Shown here one piece after another: positions 1 through 6,928 of a DNA stretch of 64,000 nucleotides. How positions within the stretch are numbered: position 1 is the first letter of the stretch; the number at the start of each line of letters is the position of its first letter. The notes under the pieces are model-generated. The model saw only the letters and a program-made list of their open reading frames with translations. It ran no database searches and was not told where the DNA came from. Source of the DNA: Streptomyces sp. NRRL S-350. GTDB lineage: Bacteria; Actinomycetota; Actinomycetes; Streptomycetales; Streptomycetaceae. Made by a program: the position numbers and the translations under genes. The stretch spans positions 1 to 64,000 of the forward strand of contig NZ_JOHO01000013.1 of the NCBI RefSeq assembly GCF_000719705.1, given 5' to 3'.

Positions 1-1
1 C

Positions 2-30
2 TTGACACGTTAGTGCCTAGGCACTAACTT
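2..30 (+). promoter_or_regulatory. Promoter A with palindromic operator
   Basis: The -35 box TTGACA (2-7) and -10 box TAACTT (25-30) are 17 bp apart. The perfect 18-bp palindrome TTAGTGCCTAGGCACTAA (10-27) fills the spacer and overlaps the -10. It drives the gene at 81. A repressor bound here would block RNA polymerase. This is the reference copy of a seven-member family. Confidence 0.85.
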
Positions 31-80
31 TGTCCATGTCGGGCCGCACAAGAGCAGCCCACCGACAAGGGAGACAAGCA

Positions 81-680
81 GTGACGTACTCCAAGCCCCG
101 CAAGGTCACACCCCGCAAGACGGCCGCCCCCGCCCCCCAGGCGGGCAGCAAGGCCGGACGCGGGCTCGCCGCCGTCGCGCTGATCGGCGCGGTCGGCGGA
201 GCGGCCCTGATCGGGCGCTACACCGCCCACTCGGCGGGTACCAACGCGAGCCTCCCCGCCGCAGCCGGGACCACCCCGGCCAGCACCCCGGCCAGCACCA
301 TCCCCGCCTGGCCGTCCGAGTTCCCGACCGCCCCCAGCGGCCTGGATCTCACCCCCCAGCCCGCGATGTCCCCGGCAGCGACCCTGCCGACCATCGCGAC
401 GCTGACCGGCAACGCGACGACCCCGAACCTCGCCACGCTGCCGACCGCCCCCCAGTTCAGCGCCCAGGCGCCGTACACGGTCGCAATGCCGACCGTCACG
501 GTGACCGCGACGGTCACAACGACCGCAACGGTCACGGCGACCGCGACCGTCACGATCGCGGCCCCGTTCCCGAGCGTCACGAACAGCCCGACCGCCCAGG
601 ACAGCCCGAGCGCACCCAGCACCCCGGCACCCGGCACCCCGTCGAGCACCCCGTCCCACCCGGGACCCATCGGGGGCTAA
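81..680 (+). CDS. Thr/Pro-rich membrane-anchored protein, 199 aa
   Basis: I do not recognise a family. The protein has a basic Lys/Arg/Pro-rich N-terminus (residues 1-26), one hydrophobic segment at about 27-46 that would anchor it in the membrane, and a long low-complexity extracytoplasmic tail rich in Thr, Ala, Pro and Ser. The DNA at 487-557 is an imperfect ACGGTCAC repeat coding alternating Thr-Val/Thr-Ala. The start is GTG at 81, eight bases after AAGGGAG (67-73). An in-frame ATG at 36, almost at the predicted transcription start, could give a leaderless longer form. It is the only gene of its unit and is followed by a strong terminator. The tail resembles stalk regions of surface proteins by composition only. 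Confidence 0.75.
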   Translation: MTYSKPRKVTPRKTAAPAPQAGSKAGRGLAAVALIGAVGGAALIGRYTAHSAGTNASLPAAAGTTPASTPASTIPAWPSEFPTAPSGLDLTPQPAMSPAATLPTIATLTGNATTPNLATLPTAPQFSAQAPYTVAMPTVTVTATVTTTATVTATATVTIAAPFPSVTNSPTAQDSPSAPSTPAPGTPSSTPSHPGPIGG

Positions 681-690
681 CACCCAACCA

Positions 691-723
691 GCTGACCCCC
701 GCCCGGATCGGGCGGGGGTCAGC
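691..723 (+). terminator. Intrinsic terminator after the first gene
   Basis: A perfect 15-bp GC-rich stem (691-705 with 709-723) has a 3-nt loop and is followed by TTTT at 726-729. It ends the unit of the gene at 81-680. Confidence 0.85.
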
Positions 724-730
724 CCTTTTG

Positions 731-747
731 CGTTTCCCTGGGAAACA
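731..747. repeat. parS-like palindrome, copy 1
   Basis: The sequence is CGTTTCCCTGGGAAACA, which differs from the family consensus TGTTTCCCNGGGAAACA only at the first base. It lies just after a terminator, in non-coding DNA. The outer half-sites TGTTTC and GAAACA match chromosomal parS, but the centre is CCNGG instead of ACGT. Confidence 0.6.
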
Positions 748-938
748 CCCCCTCTCATGTCACGGGCCGCCAGGGGGCCGCCAGCGAGCGCCCATGAACA
801 CTCACGCATTGCCCGTACCGAGCACACCCCCAGAGCTCTGGCGACGCCCCCTCGGGCTGCCTCGCTGCGCCGTCGCTCCGAGACGCACGCGCCCGCCAGC
901 CGGCCCACTTCGAAGACCCAGTTCGGCAAGTTTCTTCC

Positions 939-967
939 TTGACGACTTAGTGCCTAGGCGCTAACTT
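939..967 (+). promoter_or_regulatory. Promoter B with palindromic operator
   Basis: TTGACG (939-944) and TAACTT (962-967) are 17 bp apart, with TTAGTGCCTAGGCGCTAA (947-964) in the spacer (one arm mismatch). The 38 bases from the -10 onward are identical to those downstream of promoter A, including a GTCCATGTCG block at the expected transcription start. It drives the small-gene unit from 1022 to 2517. Confidence 0.85.
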
Positions 968-1021
968 TGTCCATGTCGGGCCGCACAAGAGCAGCCCACC
1001 GAGTGAGAACGGACCAGCCCA

Positions 1022-1225
1022 ATGCAGCTGATGCGCCACTTCAAGCCGTACGAGACCGTCGCCCTCCGCACCTACGGCCAGCACTCCCGGCCCGTCGTCG
1101 CCCCCGGCACCGTCGGCCGCGTCGTCGAGACCGACACCCGCCTCGGGCTGGTCGCGATCACCTGGACCGGCGGGATCGAGGACGTCATCTCCTTCAACGA
1201 CGGCGACATGATCCGCCTCGCCTGA
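1022..1225 (+). CDS. Small SH3-barrel-like protein, 67 aa
   Basis: This is the first gene of the unit driven by promoter B. It has no membrane segment or signal peptide. The run PGTVGRVVETDTRLGLVAI followed by a Trp-Thr-Gly-Gly turn looks like a KOW/SH3-like beta barrel (residues about 27-60), and its GTVxxV core recalls the two paralogues at 5672 and 6096 in this window. The predicted fold is inference from pattern alone. The upstream Shine-Dalgarno is weak (GGAC near 1012). A competing reading frame starts at ATG 973, immediately after the promoter, and runs out of phase through this gene. Confidence 0.7.
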   Translation: MQLMRHFKPYETVALRTYGQHSRPVVAPGTVGRVVETDTRLGLVAITWTGGIEDVISFNDGDMIRLA

Positions 1226-1233
1226 CACCCCGG

Positions 1234-1259
1234 CCGCCCCGCCCGACCGGGCGGGGCGG
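1234..1259 (+). terminator. Intergenic hairpin
   Basis: A perfect 12-bp GC stem (1234-1245 with 1248-1259) closes over a two-base turn between two co-directional genes. There is no T tract, so it may attenuate or process the transcript rather than end it. Confidence 0.6.
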
Positions 1260-1270
1260 TCCCCACCGCC

Positions 1271-1294
1271 CGGGCCGCACAAGAGCAGCCCACC
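1271..1294 (+). repeat. Third copy of the promoter-leader block
   Basis: These 24 bases are identical to the leader found after promoters A (39-62) and B (977-1000), but no promoter precedes this copy. It lies 22 bases before a gene start inside the operon. A diverged version sits at 1842-1864 before the next-but-one gene. Confidence 0.75.
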
Positions 1295-1316
1295 AACACC
1301 GAGAGAAGGACACACC

Positions 1317-1553
1317 GTGCCTGCCGAACTGACCGCCACCCTGTTCATCAACATCACCGACTCCCGGTGCGGGAACTGCCGCAAGCCGACCATGCCGAGC
1401 GACACCCACCACCGCGACATCTCGGGCTGGAACCGCCGCCCGGGCGGCGGCTGCGGGGCCCGATTCATCAACACTGCCTCGGACTACGCGCTCGTTCCCG
1501 CCGAACGCCTGCGGGAGATGCGCCCCGACCTGCCCGTCCGCAACGACCGGTAG
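1317..1553 (+). CDS. Small Cys-containing protein, 78 aa
   Basis: I do not recognise a family. The protein carries a CxxC pair (residues about 18-21, Cys-Gly-Asn-Cys), a His-His pair near residue 31 and a further Cys near residue 46 in a glycine-rich turn, which could make a small zinc site. The start is GTG at 1317, after the strong GAGAGAAGGA (1301-1310). It is the second gene of the promoter-B unit and is followed by a perfect hairpin. There is no signal peptide or membrane segment. Confidence 0.7.
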   Translation: MPAELTATLFINITDSRCGNCRKPTMPSDTHHRDISGWNRRPGGGCGARFINTASDYALVPAERLREMRPDLPVRNDR

Positions 1554-1560
1554 CCGCTCT

Positions 1561-1593
1561 GCTGTGCCCCGCCCAGACCGGGCGGGGCACAGC
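1561..1593 (+). terminator. Intergenic hairpin
   Basis: A perfect 14-bp stem (1561-1574 with 1580-1593) has the loop AGACC. It lies between two genes of the same direction and has no T run, so read-through into the gene at 1615 is likely. Confidence 0.6.
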
Positions 1594-1614
1594 CCCACCC
1601 CTCTGGAGACTCGA

Positions 1615-1794
1615 ATGATCAAGAAACGGACTGCCGTCCTGATCCTGCTGACCGTGACCGCCAGCGTGTGGCTCGGCGCGAACACCTCCTACTACGACGC
1701 CCCCGGGAACGCTGGCATCGCCATCGGCCCGAGCGAGTCATGCCAGCTCGGCTACGAGTGGCGCGGCACTCCTGGCTTCTTCGCCTACTGCTGA
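1615..1794 (+). CDS. Small secreted or membrane peptide, 59 aa
   Basis: The N-terminus has the form of a Sec signal or anchor: Lys-Lys-Arg, then a hydrophobic stretch at about residues 6-22. The remaining roughly 37 residues are Gly/Tyr rich with two Cys (near residues 43 and 59, the last residue), which could form one disulphide outside the cell. CTGGAGAC (1602-1609) is the ribosome site, six bases before ATG 1615. I know no family. It is the third gene of the promoter-B unit. Confidence 0.7.
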   Translation: MIKKRTAVLILLTVTASVWLGANTSYYDAPGNAGIAIGPSESCQLGYEWRGTPGFFAYC

Positions 1795-1799
1795 CAGCC

Positions 1800-1826
1800 G
1801 CCCCGGCGACCCGAACCCGCCGGGGC
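1800..1826 (+). repeat. ACCCGAACC-loop hairpin, copy 1
   Basis: A perfect 9-bp stem (1800-1808 with 1818-1826) closes on the loop ACCCGAACC (1809-1817). This is one of eight intergenic hairpins with the same loop and different stems. Confidence 0.8.
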
Positions 1827-1883
1827 CCAGCCCCGCCTCCCCGGGCTGCACCGAGCAGCTCACCGCCCCGCAAGGACGACACG

Positions 1884-2114
1884 ATGACCAACCCCACGCC
1901 AGAGCTGGACCTCCCCGTGGTGCGCTCCCTCGCCAACCTGCTGGCCGCCCTGATCCGCAACTACCGCAACGACCCCGAGATGACCGCCAACGTCGAATAC
2001 CTGGAAGGCGTGGAGACCGAGCTGCAGAGCTTCCTGCGCAACCCCACAGACCCGGAGCAGCGCGAGCGGATGATCGCCGTCCTGGACGAGGTCACCCGCT
2101 TCACCGGGCAGTAG
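1884..2114 (+). CDS. Small helical protein, 76 aa
   Basis: The protein is short, acidic and probably all-helical, with no Cys and no membrane segment. The central part (about residues 10-50) reads as amphipathic helices with regularly spaced Leu and Val. AAGGA (1872-1876) lies seven bases before ATG 1884. It is the fourth gene of the promoter-B unit and sits between loop-hairpin copies 1 and 2. I do not recognise it and can assign no function. Confidence 0.7.
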   Translation: MTNPTPELDLPVVRSLANLLAALIRNYRNDPEMTANVEYLEGVETELQSFLRNPTDPEQRERMIAVLDEVTRFTGQ

Positions 2115-2121
2115 CCCGCCC

Positions 2122-2160
2122 GGCTGCGCCCCGGCTACCCGAACCGGCCGGGACGCAGCC
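2122..2160 (+). repeat. ACCCGAACC-loop hairpin, copy 2
   Basis: A 15-bp stem with one mismatch and one closing wobble surrounds the loop ACCCGAACC (2137-2145). It lies 8 bases after a stop codon and 67 before the next start. Confidence 0.8.
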
Positions 2161-2226
2161 GGCCCGGGGTGAGCCGCCCTTCGAACCGTCGCGCTGCGAG
2201 CGCTTCACCCGAGAGAGAGGGACCTG

Positions 2227-2517
2227 ATGTCCACCAAAGCCGAGCGTGCCGCACTCACTGAACTCCTCGTGGAGGAGTGGCACGACTACGCCGAGATCCT
2301 GCGCGAGCGCGGCGAGACCTGGGACACCATCAACTACCGGGAATGGTCCGACGGCATGTACATCACCAGTGCGCGCGTGAACGTCCTCCTCAAGGCGGCG
2401 AAGATCATCGGCCTGCGCATCGACTACGCCGCCATCGACCGGCTCTACCGGGCGCAGCGCGATGCCCGGGCGCGGGCCCGACGAGACGAGCTGTTGGCCG
2501 ACCAGAGCGGCTCCTGA
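2227..2517 (+). CDS. Small charged protein, 96 aa
   Basis: This is the last gene of the promoter-B unit. The start follows a long purine-rich ribosome site (GAGAGAGAGGGA, 2211-2222). The protein is soluble and probably helical; the C-terminal 20 residues are Arg/Ala rich and basic, while the N-terminal half is acidic with several Trp and Tyr. No family is recognised. A loop-hairpin copy follows the stop codon by 27 bases, then promoter C. Confidence 0.75.
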   Translation: MSTKAERAALTELLVEEWHDYAEILRERGETWDTINYREWSDGMYITSARVNVLLKAAKIIGLRIDYAAIDRLYRAQRDARARARRDELLADQSGS

Positions 2518-2544
2518 GCCGATCGGCGCACGGGCACGATCTGC

Positions 2545-2584
2545 CGCTGCGGTCCGGCGACCCGAACCCGCCGGGGCGCAGCGG
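2545..2584 (+). repeat. ACCCGAACC-loop hairpin, copy 3
   Basis: A 15- to 16-bp stem (about 2545-2559 with 2569-2584, one wobble) closes on ACCCGAACC (2560-2568). It follows the last gene of a unit, so it may act as its terminator. Confidence 0.8.
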
Positions 2585-2666
2585 CCCGGCCCGGTGTCTG
2601 CCCCGTGCGGGCTGCGCCGCGGCGACACGGGAGCGCTGCGGCCCATCTGTTCAGCAAGTTTTTTGC

Positions 2667-2695
2667 TTGACACATCAGTGCCTAGGCACTAACTT
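2667..2695 (+). promoter_or_regulatory. Promoter C with palindromic operator
   Basis: TTGACA (2667-2672) and TAACTT (2690-2695) are 17 bp apart, with TCAGTGCCTAGGCACTAA (2675-2692) between them. TTTGTCCATGTCG follows the -10, as at promoters A and B. It drives the genes from 2771 to 5414. Confidence 0.85.
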
Positions 2696-2770
2696 TGTCC
2701 ATGTCGAGCTGCGCACGACGGCAGAACCGACGGCCAATCAGCCGCTGGCAACGAGAGAGGGACAACCGCG

Positions 2771-3415
2771 GTGGTGCACTACATGAACCTTGTCGAGCCC
2801 ATCCCCGAGGACAACACCGGGCTCCGGGAAGCGGTGGCGGCCCACGACGCTGCCCTCGCCGCCCGAGACGCCATGACGGTGCGCACCGGCACACCGGAGA
2901 CGATCGCGGCGCACCGGCGAGTGAACGCCACCCGCGCCGCAGTCCGCGCCGCCAACACCACCTCCTTCGAACTCAACAGGTGGCAGATGGCCGCCTACCG
3001 CCGGGCCATGCTGCGCCTGGGCATGACCGTCGCCAACAGCTGTCCCGAGTTCCCCGCACTCCCGGCCGGCACCACCCCGGGCGATCTCGACGTCGCCGCC
3101 CACCCGGACCGGTACGAGGACCGCGAGCCGAAGCCGGAAGTCATCGCCTACAACGAGGCGCGGAAGAAGGCCCTGGCCTGGCACACAGATCCGCCGCGCG
3201 CCATCGAGGCCCACAAGTTCGCGACAGCCCACCAAGGCTGGCTCATCACCCCCGCTGAGATCTTCGCCGCCCTGACCGTCTACCGACGCGGGCACTCCGC
3301 GAAGGAGGTCATCGACATCCTCCACGCCGCCGACGTCAGCGACCTCGACCTGTGGAACCGCTGGATCGACTTCATGACCCGGGCGCAGCACCAGGGCGGC
3401 TTCAGCGTCTGGTGA
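2771..3415 (+). CDS. Operator-linked protein, 214 aa, paralogue of the gene at 19418-20074
   Basis: The family is unknown, but the protein is clearly homologous to the 218-aa product of 19418-20074 on the other strand. Both share a helical N-terminal half and a C-terminal block with Trp-His, a Thr-Pro-(Ala/Gly)-Glu-Ile turn, and a final (Asn/Ala)-Arg-Trp-Ile-Asp motif followed by Arg-Ala and Gly-Gly. Both are the first genes after an operator-bearing promoter. GAGAGGG (2755-2761) fits GTG 2771; GTG 2774 or ATG 2783 are possible. No signal peptide, membrane segment or catalytic motif is visible. Confidence 0.8.
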   Translation: MVHYMNLVEPIPEDNTGLREAVAAHDAALAARDAMTVRTGTPETIAAHRRVNATRAAVRAANTTSFELNRWQMAAYRRAMLRLGMTVANSCPEFPALPAGTTPGDLDVAAHPDRYEDREPKPEVIAYNEARKKALAWHTDPPRAIEAHKFATAHQGWLITPAEIFAALTVYRRGHSAKEVIDILHAADVSDLDLWNRWIDFMTRAQHQGGFSVW

Positions 3416-3426
3416 CCGCTCACCCT

Positions 3427-3465
3427 GCTGGGCTCCCGGCGACCCGAACCCGCCCGGGGCCCAGC
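3427..3465 (+). repeat. ACCCGAACC-loop hairpin, copy 4
   Basis: A 15-bp stem with one mismatch and one wobble surrounds ACCCGAACC (3442-3450). It sits between the operator-linked gene and the PH-domain pair. Confidence 0.8.
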
Positions 3466-3495
3466 TGACCCCCTCCGAACCGAAGGACCAACCCT

Positions 3496-4071
3496 GTGAT
3501 GTACGAGACGAACGACCCCCCGGCGCCGGCGACCGAGCGGCCCGAGCCTGCGCCGCTGCCCTTCCAGCCCAACGGGGTGGTCTTCACCCCCTTACCCCGC
3601 GCAGCACTGCGCCTGTGGCGCGCCACCGCCGTCGGCCTGGCGATACCGGTATGCACCGTCGGCACGGCCACGGCACTCATCGTTCCCCAGGTCTGGTCGC
3701 ACGGCCCTTCCTGGCTGGTCTGGCCGGTCTGGCTGGGCTGGGCGGTGGCCGCACTCGGCGCCGTGCGCTGCGCCGTCCGCTGGTGGCGCCTTCGGGCGCG
3801 GTGGGAGTTCGCCGGCTACGCCCTGACCGAAGACCGGCTGTGGGTGCGCGGCGGCCTGTGGCACCGCGGCCTGTACGAGTTGGCGTATGGGCGGATCCAG
3901 ACGATCGAGGTCGAGTCCGGTCCGCTGCAACGGCGCTTCGGCCTGGCCTCCGTTCGCGTCACGACCGGCGCGTACCACCAGCTGAGCGTGCACGATGTGC
4001 AGGCCGACGACGCGGAGCGCATTCGCGAGGTGCTGTCCGTCGTCGCGCGCGAGCACCAGGTCGCCCTGTGA
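3496..4071 (+). CDS. PH-domain membrane protein, YdbS-like, 191 aa
   Basis: The protein has a cytoplasmic N-terminus (about residues 1-40), two adjacent hydrophobic segments (about 43-63 and 72-90) and a C-terminal bacterial PH-like (bPH2/DUF304) domain. The pattern LxVRxGLWxRxxxELxYxRIQTIEVxxGPLQRxFGL is the diagnostic core of that family and is clear here. YdbS and YdbT homologues are usually adjacent, as here. The stop overlaps the next start by four bases. Their role in other bacteria is membrane-associated stress or bacteriocin tolerance; the role here is unknown. The start is GTG 3496 after AAGGA. Confidence 0.9.
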   Translation: MMYETNDPPAPATERPEPAPLPFQPNGVVFTPLPRAALRLWRATAVGLAIPVCTVGTATALIVPQVWSHGPSWLVWPVWLGWAVAALGAVRCAVRWWRLRARWEFAGYALTEDRLWVRGGLWHRGLYELAYGRIQTIEVESGPLQRRFGLASVRVTTGAYHQLSVHDVQADDAERIREVLSVVAREHQVAL

Positions 4072-5414
4072 GCGGGGACAAGGAGACCGTCCTCGAGGGG
4101 CACCTGCACCCCGTCACCCCGTGGCGGCGCACCTGGGCTGTGGCCTGCGGCGTGGTCGGGTTCCTCTTCCGCGATCTGCAGGAGTGGGTCCACTCCGCCC
4201 GGACCTGGCCAGCGTGGGTGACGGTGTCCCTTGCGACCGCGGCAACGCTGGCCGCAGGCGGTTACGGCTACGCATCCTGGCGGTCCACGTCCTGGCGCCT
4301 GGAGGCGGACGCGTTGCACGTGCGCACAGGGATCCTCTGGCGCCGCCGGCATCGCTTCGAGCTGGCCCACCTTCAGGAAGCAGACGTGACCCGCCCGTTC
4401 CTGGGACGGCTGATCGGCGTGTGCTCGCTTCGCCTATCGGTGTCGGGCCAAAGCGCCCGGTTGAGTTACCTATCCGAGGAACAGGCCGGAGCGCTGCGTG
4501 AGGCACTGCACGAGCGGATGGCTGTCGACGGCGCGGCCCCGGCGCCGCCAAGGCCCGAGCGGTTCCCCCACGATGCTGCCACGGGGGCAGAGCCAGTGGT
4601 GACCGTCGCGCCCCGGACGCTGGCTCTGGCGCTGCTGCTGGAGGTCCACACGCTGCTCCGCGCTGCGGTGACGTTGGGCACGGGTCTCGTGCCGTACCTG
4701 CTGTCCAGCGAGCCGCTGACCTTGCTGTCGGTGCTCGGTGCCGCGGGCGCGGCATGGCGGATGACCGGCTCACGGTGGGCACGCTGGCACGGATGGACCC
4801 TGCGGGCGCTGCCCGGCGGCTACCGGGTCGACTACGGGCTGTTCGACCGGCAACAGCAGACCCTGCGGCACGGCCGCACACACGCCGTCCTGCTGACACA
4901 GCCCGTTCTGTGGCGCAGCCGCGACTGGGTGCAGGTCCACCTGGCCACCGCCGGGCATCACCGACCGATGCTCCTCGCGCCGGTGGCCACCCGAGACCAG
5001 GCCGATCAGCTGATCAGGCACCTGTATGGGCCAGACGGGCTCGAGGCGACCCGGATGCGGATCCCCGCGCCCAAGCGGGCACGCTACGCCGCCGTCCTCA
5101 GCCACACGCTGTCCTGCGTCGCACGCCACGGGTACTTCACCGTCTGGCGCGGGCTCTTCCTGCGCAACGTCGTCCATCTGTGCCCTGTGGCGAAGGTGCA
5201 GTACACCGGCCTATCTCAGGGGCCGTGGCAGCGTCGCCTGGGCCTGGCGACCGTCCACGCCGGGCTGGCCGGCGGGCCGCACCTGGCGGCCCGTCACCGC
5301 GATACCGGCGAGGCCGTGAACGTCGTCGCGTACCTGCGTACGGTCGACGGACAGCATCGGCTCCTTCCCGAGCAGGCTGCTGCCCCCAGCCAGCTGCCCG
5401 AAGCAAGCGTCTGA
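4068..5414 (+). CDS. PH-domain membrane protein, YdbT-like, 448 aa
   Basis: This is the partner of the preceding gene, translationally coupled by a GTGA overlap. It contains hydrophobic pairs near residues 22-38 and 45-68, a first bPH2 domain (about 75-155), a second pair of membrane segments near 195-235 and further bPH2-like domains (about 245-330 and 350-430), the last with the family pattern KVQYTGLSQGPWQRRLGL. Length and architecture match YdbT-type proteins. It is unusual to find this chromosomal-style pair under the plasmid-type palindromic operator. Confidence 0.88.
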   Translation: MSGDKETVLEGHLHPVTPWRRTWAVACGVVGFLFRDLQEWVHSARTWPAWVTVSLATAATLAAGGYGYASWRSTSWRLEADALHVRTGILWRRRHRFELAHLQEADVTRPFLGRLIGVCSLRLSVSGQSARLSYLSEEQAGALREALHERMAVDGAAPAPPRPERFPHDAATGAEPVVTVAPRTLALALLLEVHTLLRAAVTLGTGLVPYLLSSEPLTLLSVLGAAGAAWRMTGSRWARWHGWTLRALPGGYRVDYGLFDRQQQTLRHGRTHAVLLTQPVLWRSRDWVQVHLATAGHHRPMLLAPVATRDQADQLIRHLYGPDGLEATRMRIPAPKRARYAAVLSHTLSCVARHGYFTVWRGLFLRNVVHLCPVAKVQYTGLSQGPWQRRLGLATVHAGLAGGPHLAARHRDTGEAVNVVAYLRTVDGQHRLLPEQAAAPSQLPEASV

Positions 5415-5485
5415 GCGGCCGCGGGAGCGCGGCCTGTGGCAGGTTGCCGGACTGCTCGGCCGGGCAGTGGTGTCAAGAATAAACT

Positions 5486-5514
5486 TTGACAAGCAAGCCC
5501 CTAGGCACTAACGT
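5486..5514 (+). promoter_or_regulatory. Promoter D with degenerate palindromic operator
   Basis: TTGACA (5486-5491) and TAACGT (5509-5514) are 17 bp apart. The spacer palindrome CAAGCCCCTAGGCACTAA (5494-5511) has a conserved right arm and a degenerate left arm. TGTCCATGTCG follows. It drives the genes from 5672 to 7991. Confidence 0.8.
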
Positions 5515-5622
5515 TGTCCATGTCGGACCGCACTCCGATCACCACCCCCGTTCCCCCGGCCCCCGACAGGGGAACGGCCCATCAAGCCGCCGCCCCCGGC
5601 ACCCCCCTCCGGGGGCGGCACC

Positions 5623-5639
5623 TGTTTCCCCGAGAAACA
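5623..5639. repeat. parS-like palindrome, copy 2
   Basis: TGTTTCCCCGAGAAACA departs from the consensus at one position of the right arm. It lies in the leader of the promoter-D transcript, 33 bases before the first gene. Confidence 0.6.
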
Positions 5640-5671
5640 CTCCCGCACCGGAACCACCCCGAGAGGACCCC

Positions 5672-6031
5672 ATGGCCACGACCATCGCGTTCAACGAGGT
5701 CATCACCTACGTCACGAACAACTCCACGGCGGCCGATCTCGACCGCTTCGACGACAACGCCGAGAAGCGACGCAAGCAGCTGCGCTCCGACCGGGAAGCC
5801 AGCATCACGGCCGGACAATCGGTCCGCCTCGGCGGCCTGAAGGACTTCACGCTGAACGGACTGCGCGGCACCGTCGCCAGCATCGACAAGCGCGCCAGGG
5901 GCAAGGCCAAGGCCAGCATCCGCCTCGACGCCGAGAGCACGACCCGGTACCGCAGCGAGCACTACCTTGCCACCGACGACGCCGAGTACACCCTGCCCGG
6001 CATCCCCCTCGCGTGCGTCTACCCCATCTGA
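5672..6031 (+). CDS. Small beta-rich protein, 119 aa; paralogue of the next gene
   Basis: This is the first main gene of the promoter-D unit (GAGAGGA at 5661-5667, then ATG 5672). It aligns along its length with the following 115-aa protein: a helical N-terminus (Tyr, Leu-Asp-Arg-Phe/Tyr, then a basic stretch), a central Leu-xx-Leu-xGTV core, and a C-terminal block ending in His-Tyr-Leu and Gly-Ile-Pro-(Leu/Val)-(Ala/Ser). I read this as a tandem duplication. The GTV core suggests an SH3-like barrel, possibly nucleic-acid binding, but that is only a pattern guess. No known family is assigned. Confidence 0.78.
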   Translation: MATTIAFNEVITYVTNNSTAADLDRFDDNAEKRRKQLRSDREASITAGQSVRLGGLKDFTLNGLRGTVASIDKRARGKAKASIRLDAESTTRYRSEHYLATDDAEYTLPGIPLACVYPI

Positions 6032-6095
6032 CACCTACCCCGCACCAGGAACCCGCGCCGCGACAGGCGCAGCACACGAAAAGGGAACAACCGAG

Positions 6096-6443
6096 TTGAA
6101 CGTCACCGCCGAGACCGTGCGCGACTACCTGGCCCATGAGGCCAGCGAGGATGAACTGGACCGATACCTGGAGGTAGCCCGAGAGCGCCGGAGCCTGCTG
6201 GTGACAGCCGGAATGGCTGCGATCCAGGAAGGCGTCGGGGTCGCCCTCGGCAAGATGCGCCCGAGCTACCTGACGGGACTGACGGGAACCGTCAACCACG
6301 TTGAGTGGGCCGGAAGGCGTCTCGCCACCATCCAGTTCGATGAGAAGTCGACTGCCGTGCTCCGGGCGAACGGGCGGGCACCCGAGGGGGTCACCCGCCA
6401 CTACCTGACGGGGATACCCGTCAGCGCCTGCCTCCCGCGCTGA
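6096..6443 (+). CDS. Small beta-rich protein, 115 aa; tandem paralogue
   Basis: The protein is homologous to the 119-aa product just upstream: the N-terminal helix, the GLTGTV core and the C-terminal HYLTGIPVSACLP block all match. The start is a rare TTG at 6096, supported by AAGGGAA (6081-6087) and by alignment with the paralogue's N-terminus. It is 64 bases after the previous stop and is followed by a perfect loop hairpin. The pair has diverged considerably, so the duplication is old. Function unknown. Confidence 0.75.
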   Translation: MNVTAETVRDYLAHEASEDELDRYLEVARERRSLLVTAGMAAIQEGVGVALGKMRPSYLTGLTGTVNHVEWAGRRLATIQFDEKSTAVLRANGRAPEGVTRHYLTGIPVSACLPR

Positions 6444-6504
6444 CAGCAGGACCGCCCGCTGCGAGAGCAGGCAGTGGGTGACGCCGAGCACGGCGACCAC
6501 ACCA

Positions 6505-6541
6505 GCTGGGGCCCGGTCACCCGAACCGACCGGGCCCCAGC
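6505..6541 (+). repeat. ACCCGAACC-loop hairpin, copy 5
   Basis: A perfect 14-bp stem (6505-6518 with 6528-6541) closes on ACCCGAACC (6519-6527). This is one of the two cleanest copies. Confidence 0.85.
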
Positions 6542-6592
6542 GAACCCGCACCACCTTGCCCACCCGCCTCGACTGGACACCCGGAGCCCAGC

Positions 6593-6928
6593 ATGACCAC
6601 AACGACCTTCGAAGGTGAAAAGCGCTCCTTCACGTACCGCACCAACGACGCCAGCCCCATCACGGACTCGGAAGGCCGGGACCGCACACCGCGCGCGGTC
6701 CGGATCGGGCAGTGGACGGTAGTCACCGAGTGGTGCGGCAACAACGGCAGAGAGCCGGTGGTGATCCACGCCGTGGGCGACACCGCGGCGGCCGGCCGGG
6801 AGGACGCCGCGAGCCAGCTCAGGGAGATGTACGACGACCGCCAGGAGCTCAACATCGGCCACGGCGATGACGGTGACGCCTACATCGTCGCGATGTTCCC
6901 CGGCCACCACGCGGCGATCCAGTGGTGA
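6593..6928 (+). CDS. Small acidic protein, 111 aa
   Basis: The protein is soluble and acidic, with a beta-rich N-terminal half (Thr/Arg strands, residues about 5-55) and a helical middle. There is one Cys. It lies 51 bases after a loop hairpin and overlaps the next gene by four bases (GTGA), so the two are probably translated together. The ribosome site CCGGAG (6581-6586) is six bases before ATG 6593. No family is recognised. Confidence 0.72.
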   Translation: MTTTTFEGEKRSFTYRTNDASPITDSEGRDRTPRAVRIGQWTVVTEWCGNNGREPVVIHAVGDTAAAGREDAASQLREMYDDRQELNIGHGDDGDAYIVAMFPGHHAAIQW

